From Clostridia bacterium (GTDB lineage: Bacteria > Bacillota > Clostridia > Christensenellales > Aristaeellaceae), in the NCBI GenBank assembly GCA_017410455.1, contig JAFQQT010000082.1, positions 1 through 64,000 of the forward strand: 64,000 nt of DNA. Direction: 5' to 3'. Of the stretch, positions 59,623-64,000 are shown in pieces. The notes beneath the pieces are model-generated. The model was not told the origin of the DNA. It was given only the letters and a program-made list of their open reading frames with translations, and did no database searches. Position 1 is the first letter of the stretch, and every line of letters begins with the position of its first letter. The position numbers and the translations under genes were made by a program.

Positions 59623-60555
59623 TCATTCCTCCTCGCTGGGAACGGCGGTGGAGATGTAGATGATGTCGGAAACGGAGCGCTCGCCCTTGACGGTCTTGTC
59701 GGAGTAGTTTTCGCCGCCGAACCACATCAGTGCGCTGTTGCCGCCGTCCAGGTTATAGGCCTGCTGGCAGCCCTGCTCATGCATCCACGCGGCCAGCTCC
59801 GCCACGGAGCAGCCGTCGCTGTCCTTGCGGCGGCCGTCCACCACCACGAACATGTACTCCAGCTCACCCAGCTGGCCGATGGCGCAGCGGGGCTCGGAGG
59901 TGCTGCGGATGTTGTACTTGTTGCCGTTGTCGATGTAGTACTGGGCGGTCTCCAGCAGCACGCCGTCCTTGATCATGGCGGGGCCGAAGTGGAAGGCGTT
60001 GGGGAAGGTCAGGCCTTCGGTGGCCAGCAGGGCCTGCAGTTCCTCGGGGTCGCTCTGCAGGATGATGTGGAAGTTGCCCTGATCGTCGATGAGCAGCATG
60101 TCGTAGACGGACTTGGGGCTCTTGCGGTACACGTTGTACATGCGCACGACGTAGCCGTTCTTGGCGTCGGAGAAGTAGTCGCCGCCGATGGCCACGATGG
60201 CGTTCTGGTTCTTGGCCATGGTGGAGATCTTGTTGGTGCGGGTGGCCTTCTCGTTGGCCAGGCCCGTGCGCAGCTGGGAGGCATGGGCGATCCTGATGCG
60301 GGCGACGTTGAAGGTGGAATCGCCCACGACCACGCGCTCCATGGTGACGGTCACGGTCTCGTCCTGATAGGCGACGTGCTCGCCGGATTCATCGGTGATG
60401 TAGTTGTCCTCACCGGGCACGGGGCCGGGGGAGAGGTCCCAGGGCAGGGTCAGCGCGGGGGTTTCAGCGGGGGCTTCTTCCACGGGCGTTTCGGCGTAGC
60501 ACGCGCCGGGGATCAGCATCGTCAGGAGCAGCAGCAGAGCGGTCAGCTTGCGCAT
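59623..60555 (-). CDS. Phosphodiester glycosidase (NAGPA) family secreted protein
   Basis: A 310-residue protein with signal peptide (MRKLTALLLLLTMLIPGACYA). The NAGPA domain (about 65-300) has NAIVAIGGDYFSDAKNGYVVR, ALNTEP-like SEPRCAIGQ, VVVDGRRKDSDGCSVAELA and YNLDGGNSALMWFGG. Such proteins cleave phosphodiester-linked sugars, and many occur with exopolysaccharide genes. Here it lies with a glycosyltransferase and an Lgt-like gene. GGAGG precedes the ATG. Confidence 0.9.
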   Translation of the reverse strand: MRKLTALLLLLTMLIPGACYAETPVEEAPAETPALTLPWDLSPGPVPGEDNYITDESGEHVAYQDETVTVTMERVVVGDSTFNVARIRIAHASQLRTGLANEKATRTNKISTMAKNQNAIVAIGGDYFSDAKNGYVVRMYNVYRKSPKSVYDMLLIDDQGNFHIILQSDPEELQALLATEGLTFPNAFHFGPAMIKDGVLLETAQYYIDNGNKYNIRSTSEPRCAIGQLGELEYMFVVVDGRRKDSDGCSVAELAAWMHEQGCQQAYNLDGGNSALMWFGGENYSDKTVKGERSVSDIIYISTAVPSEEE

Positions 60556-60579
60556 AATCGGGTTCCTCCAGTCATGTGT

Positions 60580-60747
60580 TTACAGGAAGTCGTAGGCGTC
60601 GTCGCCTTCGTCTTCCTCGGTGTCGTAGGGGGATTCGAGGTTCATGTGGCGCTCGGCGGCTTCCTCCGTCAGCGTCGGGGAGGTCACCACATAGCCGAAG
60701 CCGATGAGCATCAGCAGCGCCAGCAGGGTCAGCAGGATGTTCTTCAT
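60580..60747 (-). CDS. Small membrane-anchored acidic protein (55 aa)
   Basis: The gene reads MKNILLTLLALLMLIGFGYV (membrane helix) and continues with an acidic tail ending DTEEDEGDDAYDFL. It overlaps the stop of the glycosyltransferase gene (ATGA), which supports it as a real gene. The function is unknown. A possible role is as a small partner of the glycosyltransferase (inference). Confidence 0.75.
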   Translation of the reverse strand: MKNILLTLLALLMLIGFGYVVTSPTLTEEAAERHMNLESPYDTEEDEGDDAYDFL

Positions 60748-61865
60748 TTCGCGGCCTCCTTGTCATGGGCGGCAGGGGCGAAGACCCACTTGTCCTGCAC
60801 GCGGTAGCTGACGAGGTAGAGCAGGCAGTCCACCACCAGCTTGGCCAGCCAGTCCAGGAAGGAGGGCAGGCCCAGGAGCTTGAGCACCCACACCGCGCCC
60901 GCGCCGGCTGCCATGATGAACAGCGCCAGCAGCGCGTAGCGGAAGGCGCTGCGGCCTGTGTTCTCCTTGAACTTGAACACGAGGTTGCGGTTCATCAGGA
61001 AGTTGCAGGGGGCGGAGATGCACCGGGCGATGATGTAGGCGATGGTGGCCCGCAGGTCGCCGCTGGCCATGACGAGGGGCAGCAGCACGTAATCCAGCAG
61101 GGAGAAGGCCGCGTAGTCGATCACCCAGGAAGCGATGGACGCGCCCATGAACTTCACAAAGCTCCCCAGGATCACCTTGTAGATGCGGTAGCTGTCGCGG
61201 ATGGGGTGGAAGTGGGTGCCCTCGTTCTCGTTCTCGTAGACGGTTTCGATGGTGATGGGCACCATGTCCATCTTCGCGCGGGCGCAGGCGATGAGCACCT
61301 GCATCTCGTATTCGAAGCGCTCGCCGGGCACGTCGATCATGAACTGCAGGTCCTCGCGCTTGAAGGCGCGCAGGCCGGTCTGGGTGTCCGGCAGCCAGTG
61401 GCCGTAGAAGATGCGGAACACCCAGGAGGTGGTCTTGTTGCCGAAGCGGGACTTGGGCGGGACGTTGGGCAGGTCGAAGTCGCGGCTGCCCAGGTACAGC
61501 ACGCGCCGGTCCGCCGTGAGGGCCTCGGCCAGCTTCCAGCAGTCCTCCACCGTGTGCTGACCGTCGGCGTCGGCGGTGATGACGCCGCTGGCCTCGGGGA
61601 TGTTGTCGCGGATGTAGGTGTAGCCGGTCTTGAGCGCGCAGCCCTTACCGCGGTTGACCTCGTGGCGCAGGACGGTCACGCCGTCCATGGCGGCGAGCTC
61701 GTCAAAGATGGGCTGGTACTTCTTGCTGCTGCCGTCGTTGACCACCACCGCGCGGGTGAAGCCGGCGGCCAGCAGGCGGCGCATGTAGGCCGGGAGGCGG
61801 TCGTCGGGCTCCAGGGAGGGGATCAGGATGACGGCGGATTCGGGCTTGAGCGTCATATCTCTCAT
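60744..61865 (-). CDS. Glycosyltransferase family 2 fused to a GtrA-like domain
   Basis: A 373-residue protein with two parts. Residues 1-235 are a GT2 domain (ILIPSLEPDDRLPAYMRRL, VVVNDGSS, VNRGKGCALKTGY, TADADGQH with the DxD motif and FEYEMQVLI). Residues about 240-365 are four membrane helices of the GtrA type (MGASIASWVIDYAAFSLLDY, FLMNRNLVFKF). Such fusions attach sugars to polyprenyl phosphate and flip them for cell-wall modification. The two activities in a single chain are plausible here. The operon also has NAGPA and Lgt-like proteins. M4 (61856) is an alternative start. Confidence 0.88.
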   Translation of the reverse strand: MRDMTLKPESAVILIPSLEPDDRLPAYMRRLLAAGFTRAVVVNDGSSKKYQPIFDELAAMDGVTVLRHEVNRGKGCALKTGYTYIRDNIPEASGVITADADGQHTVEDCWKLAEALTADRRVLYLGSRDFDLPNVPPKSRFGNKTTSWVFRIFYGHWLPDTQTGLRAFKREDLQFMIDVPGERFEYEMQVLIACARAKMDMVPITIETVYENENEGTHFHPIRDSYRIYKVILGSFVKFMGASIASWVIDYAAFSLLDYVLLPLVMASGDLRATIAYIIARCISAPCNFLMNRNLVFKFKENTGRSAFRYALLALFIMAAGAGAVWVLKLLGLPSFLDWLAKLVVDCLLYLVSYRVQDKWVFAPAAHDKEAAK

Positions 61866-61877
61866 ACCTTTCCAAGG

Positions 61878-63392
61878 TTAGTTCATCAGTGTATCCAGGT
61901 AATCCAGCATCAGGCCGGACATGTCCATGCCGGCGTGCTGGTTGAGCACATGGGTCAGATCCTCCCGCGTGGCGATGCGGAAGCGGAACTGCGCCTGGTA
62001 ATCGCGGAGCATCGCATCCAGGCCGTCCTTGCCCAGGTGAATTTCCATCGCGCACCAGAAGGCCGCGCCACGCTGGTAGACGATGCGGCTGTACTGCGTC
62101 AGGTCGGTGAAATAGTCGATGGGGCTGCCGGGGGTCACGCCGCCGGGGATGGTGATGCGCATGGCGGTCTCGATGCGGTCGAAGGCCATCTGCTCGCGGT
62201 CCGCCGCGCCGTACCAGTCGCCGACGTAATCCAGCCAGGCGTATTCGCACAGGCTTTCGTCCTGCCAGGGATCGAACCAGCCGTCGCTGCCCACCATCAC
62301 CGCCCACCACTGGTGCGCCGTTTCATGGGCGACGGTGTATTCCAGCACCTGCCCGCCGGTGGCGAGCACATCTGAGCCGATCATCACCATGCCGGGGTAT
62401 TCCATCCCGCCGTAGGGGAAGACCGCCTCCGCCAGCGTGAAAGCCGGGTATGCGTAGTCGCCCCAGCGCTTGGCGTAGCTGGCCATGGCCTGCGTGGCGG
62501 CCCTGAGCATGGCCTTTGCATCGGCTTCGCTCCGGGCATATGCGGTGACGAGCACGCCCTCTGCCATGGCCTGCGCCTGCACGAAGTCGCGGCTGACCAC
62601 CAGCGCGAAGTCCCGCAGCGCCAGCGCATCAAAGGTGTATGCGCCGGTTCCGTCCTGCGTGCCGGGCGCGGAGGCGGCGACTTCGTACCCCGCGGGGACG
62701 CTCAGCGTCACCTGCCAGTTGGCGCATTCGCTCAGGAAGGGGTCGCCGATGGCGGCGTAGGCGTCCGTGCGCCACGCGCCCTCCTGCCACACTGCGGCCA
62801 CCGGGAACACGTTGCCCAGCATGAACACCCCGTCCGCGTAACCGAAGCGGCTGGCGCATGCGGGGATGGTCACCGTGCACGTCAGCCGGACGGCGACGCT
62901 TTCGCCCGCCGGCCACTCCGCCGGCAGGGACAGCACGGTGGAGGCTTCATCCAGCCAGGTAGCGGTCACGGGTGCGCCGTTGACCTCCGCTGTGTCCACC
63001 TGCAGCCCGCCGGGGCTGAAGGACGCGCCGTAGCACTCGTAGAACAGCTCGTCGCTGGCGCAGGGGGAGGTGGCCTCGCTGAGGTACGCGCCCGACCAGG
63101 AGCGCAGCACCACGGCGGATTGCACCTGCCCGGTGCTGTTGGTCAGGGCCATCTCCTGCGTGAAGGTCAGCGTTCGTGCGTCAGGGTCGAGGGCCGCTGT
63201 GATGCGGATCTCATCCAGCCCCTGCGCGGCGGCCTGCGTTGCGGCGCTGACGGCCGGAATGTGGGGCGCTTCCTCCCACTCATGGGTCAGCAGCAGGAAT
63301 GCTCCGCCGCCCAGGATGAGCATCATCAGTACGATCAGCGCGGCGTACAGCCATGCCTTCCGGTTGAGTTCCGGCGGGAGCTTCTGCTTCAT
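61878..63392 (-). CDS. M1-family-like membrane metallopeptidase
   Basis: A 504-residue protein with one N-terminal membrane helix (about 14-36) and an extracytoplasmic gluzincin domain. The zinc motif HETAHQWW is at 356-363, and the third ligand is probably the Glu of DESLCEY about 20 residues later. GGMEYPG replaces the aminopeptidase GAMEN motif. The N-terminal half has beta-rich segments as in M1 peptidases. AAGGAG precedes the ATG. First gene of the envelope operon. Confidence 0.85.
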   Translation of the reverse strand: MKQKLPPELNRKAWLYAALIVLMMLILGGGAFLLLTHEWEEAPHIPAVSAATQAAAQGLDEIRITAALDPDARTLTFTQEMALTNSTGQVQSAVVLRSWSGAYLSEATSPCASDELFYECYGASFSPGGLQVDTAEVNGAPVTATWLDEASTVLSLPAEWPAGESVAVRLTCTVTIPACASRFGYADGVFMLGNVFPVAAVWQEGAWRTDAYAAIGDPFLSECANWQVTLSVPAGYEVAASAPGTQDGTGAYTFDALALRDFALVVSRDFVQAQAMAEGVLVTAYARSEADAKAMLRAATQAMASYAKRWGDYAYPAFTLAEAVFPYGGMEYPGMVMIGSDVLATGGQVLEYTVAHETAHQWWAVMVGSDGWFDPWQDESLCEYAWLDYVGDWYGAADREQMAFDRIETAMRITIPGGVTPGSPIDYFTDLTQYSRIVYQRGAAFWCAMEIHLGKDGLDAMLRDYQAQFRFRIATREDLTHVLNQHAGMDMSGLMLDYLDTLMN

Positions 63393-63449
63393 GGGGCTCC
63401 TTCCCGGTCCGGGGGATGCCCGACCGGCTTTCATAGATTGCCAAGATAT

Positions 63450-63478
63450 ATTATACAACAAAACGCCGCGAGAAACAA
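63450..63478 (-). promoter_or_regulatory. Promoter of the envelope operon, overlapping a terminator
   Basis: On the minus strand TTGTTT (63478-63473) and TATAAT (63455-63450) with a 17-base spacer. The -35 box lies in the loop of the preceding terminator. Confidence 0.65.
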
Positions 63479-63491
63479 GGCATCGCGGCGT
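63455..63491 (-). terminator. Terminator of the ABC transporter gene
   Basis: acgccgcga pairs perfectly with tcgcggcgt (63463-63471 and 63483-63491) and TTTTGTTG follows on the minus strand. Confidence 0.75.
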
Positions 63492-63522
63492 TTGTTCGTG
63501 TAAATTTCAATGGGAATATGTG

Positions 63523-64000
63523 TCAGGGCGCGTCGCTGTCGGAGGTGATGTACCGCTTCGCCTGGGTGGAGAACAGCTCGGCGTACTTCCCGCCCTGCGC
63601 CATCAGCTCCCGGTGGGTGCCCTGCTCCACCAGGCGGCCGTTCTCCAGCACGAGGATGAGGCTGGCGATGGTGGCGCTGGAGAGGCGGTGGGAAACGAAG
63701 ATGGTGGTCTTTGATGCGTCGCCCTCGCCGCGCAGACGCTCGAACTGGCTGAAGATCTCCTGTTCGGCGATGGCGTCCAGGGAGGCGGTGGGCTCGTCCA
63801 GCACGAGGATCTCAGAATCCGCGTAGAACGCGCGGGCCACGGCCAGCTTCTGCCACTGGCCGATGGACAGCTCCGCGCCCGTGGGCTCGAAGATGCGCAT
63901 CAGCGGGGTGCCAAAGCCCTCGGGCAGGCGCTCGATGTAATCCGAGGCGGAGGCCTGACGGGCGGCTTCGACGGGGTCGCCGCCTTCGCGGTGCACGTCT
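63523..64000 (-). CDS. ABC transporter ATP-binding protein, C-terminal part (runs off the window)
   Basis: A partial frame of about 159 residues, open at the right edge. It contains the ABC signature LSIGQWQKLAVARA, Walker B with LVLDEPTASLD and the H-loop SHRLS, then the typical end NGRLVEQGTHRELMAQGG. The ABC core motifs and this ending are those of an exporter with a fused membrane domain, which would lie to the right. It ends in a terminator before the envelope operon. Confidence 0.92.
   Translation of the reverse strand, partial: DVHREGGDPVEAARQASASDYIERLPEGFGTPLMRIFEPTGAELSIGQWQKLAVARAFYADSEILVLDEPTASLDAIAEQEIFSQFERLRGEGDASKTTIFVSHRLSSATIASLILVLENGRLVEQGTHRELMAQGGKYAELFSTQAKRYITSDSDAP

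Overview
The window looks like chromosome from a GC-rich, spore-forming member of the Clostridia (Firmicutes). Supporting this are two tandem alpha/beta-type small acid-soluble spore proteins, a YhcN/YlaJ-type sporulation lipoprotein, meso-diaminopimelate dehydrogenase, strong AGGAGG Shine-Dalgarno sequences and sigma-A promoters of the TTGACA-17-TATAAT type. Many BspA-like, SH3-like and other secreted proteins, together with xyloglucan hydrolases, suggest a gut or rumen lifestyle (inference). There is no phage, integrase, transposase or CRISPR array. The sequence reads as core chromosome dotted with short non-coding repeats.

Layout. 0-5.4 kb: 5S rRNA with terminator, a Nudix pair, a YugP-like protease, an ECF sigma/anti-sigma pair, a GMP-synthase-like protein that lacks key catalytic features, and tRNA-Ser(GCT). 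5.4-13.2 kb: a chloramphenicol acetyltransferase homologue, a small basic protein, a frameshifted secreted protein, ddh, pgi, a DMT transporter, an epimerase and a MATE transporter. 13.3-15.6 kb: a second ECF sigma/anti-sigma pair. 15.8-20.8 kb: a xyloglucan module (GH74 then GH31) plus an HD hydrolase. 20.8-28.7 kb: SDR, asnA, a secreted protein, a Cache-HAMP-GGDEF cyclase, a PHP phosphoesterase, DUF4867 and an XRE regulator. 28.9-34.8 kb: rplI, dnaB, a YhaM-like nuclease and small proteins. 34.8-42.6 kb: PrdX-like deacylase, HAD protein, a group III-like phosphofructokinase, an SLC13-like permease, spore proteins, twin VanY carboxypeptidases and Hsp20. 42.6-50.2 kb: amidohydrolase, a BspA/transglutaminase protein and a methionine operon (reactivation domain, metH, metA). 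50.3-64 kb: TraX and an AadA-like nucleotidyltransferase, PDZ protein, a two-component system, a second BspA protein, DUF1292, and a six-gene minus-strand envelope operon behind the end of an ABC transporter.

How genes work together. GH74 followed by GH31 should cut xyloglucan and trim its xylose side chains, and neither has an evident signal peptide. The reactivation protein, MetH and an acetyl-CoA-type MetA make up the end of methionine synthesis, with MetH split into two genes. The twin VanY enzymes, Ddh, the GT2-GtrA fusion, the NAGPA protein and the Lgt-like protein concern the cell envelope.

Most unusual signals. (1) Two families of short repeats occur between genes, and each family or a relative also sits in frame inside a gene (GH74 and metH). 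(2) Both sigma-linked membrane proteins have the same internal Shine-Dalgarno/ATG arrangement just before the membrane segment, suggesting two products per gene. (3) The GMP-synthase-like protein has lost its glutaminase Cys and His and its XMP-binding loop. (4) A strong promoter at 58.2 kb runs straight into a terminator with no gene. (5) The GH74 gene appears to start at ATC.
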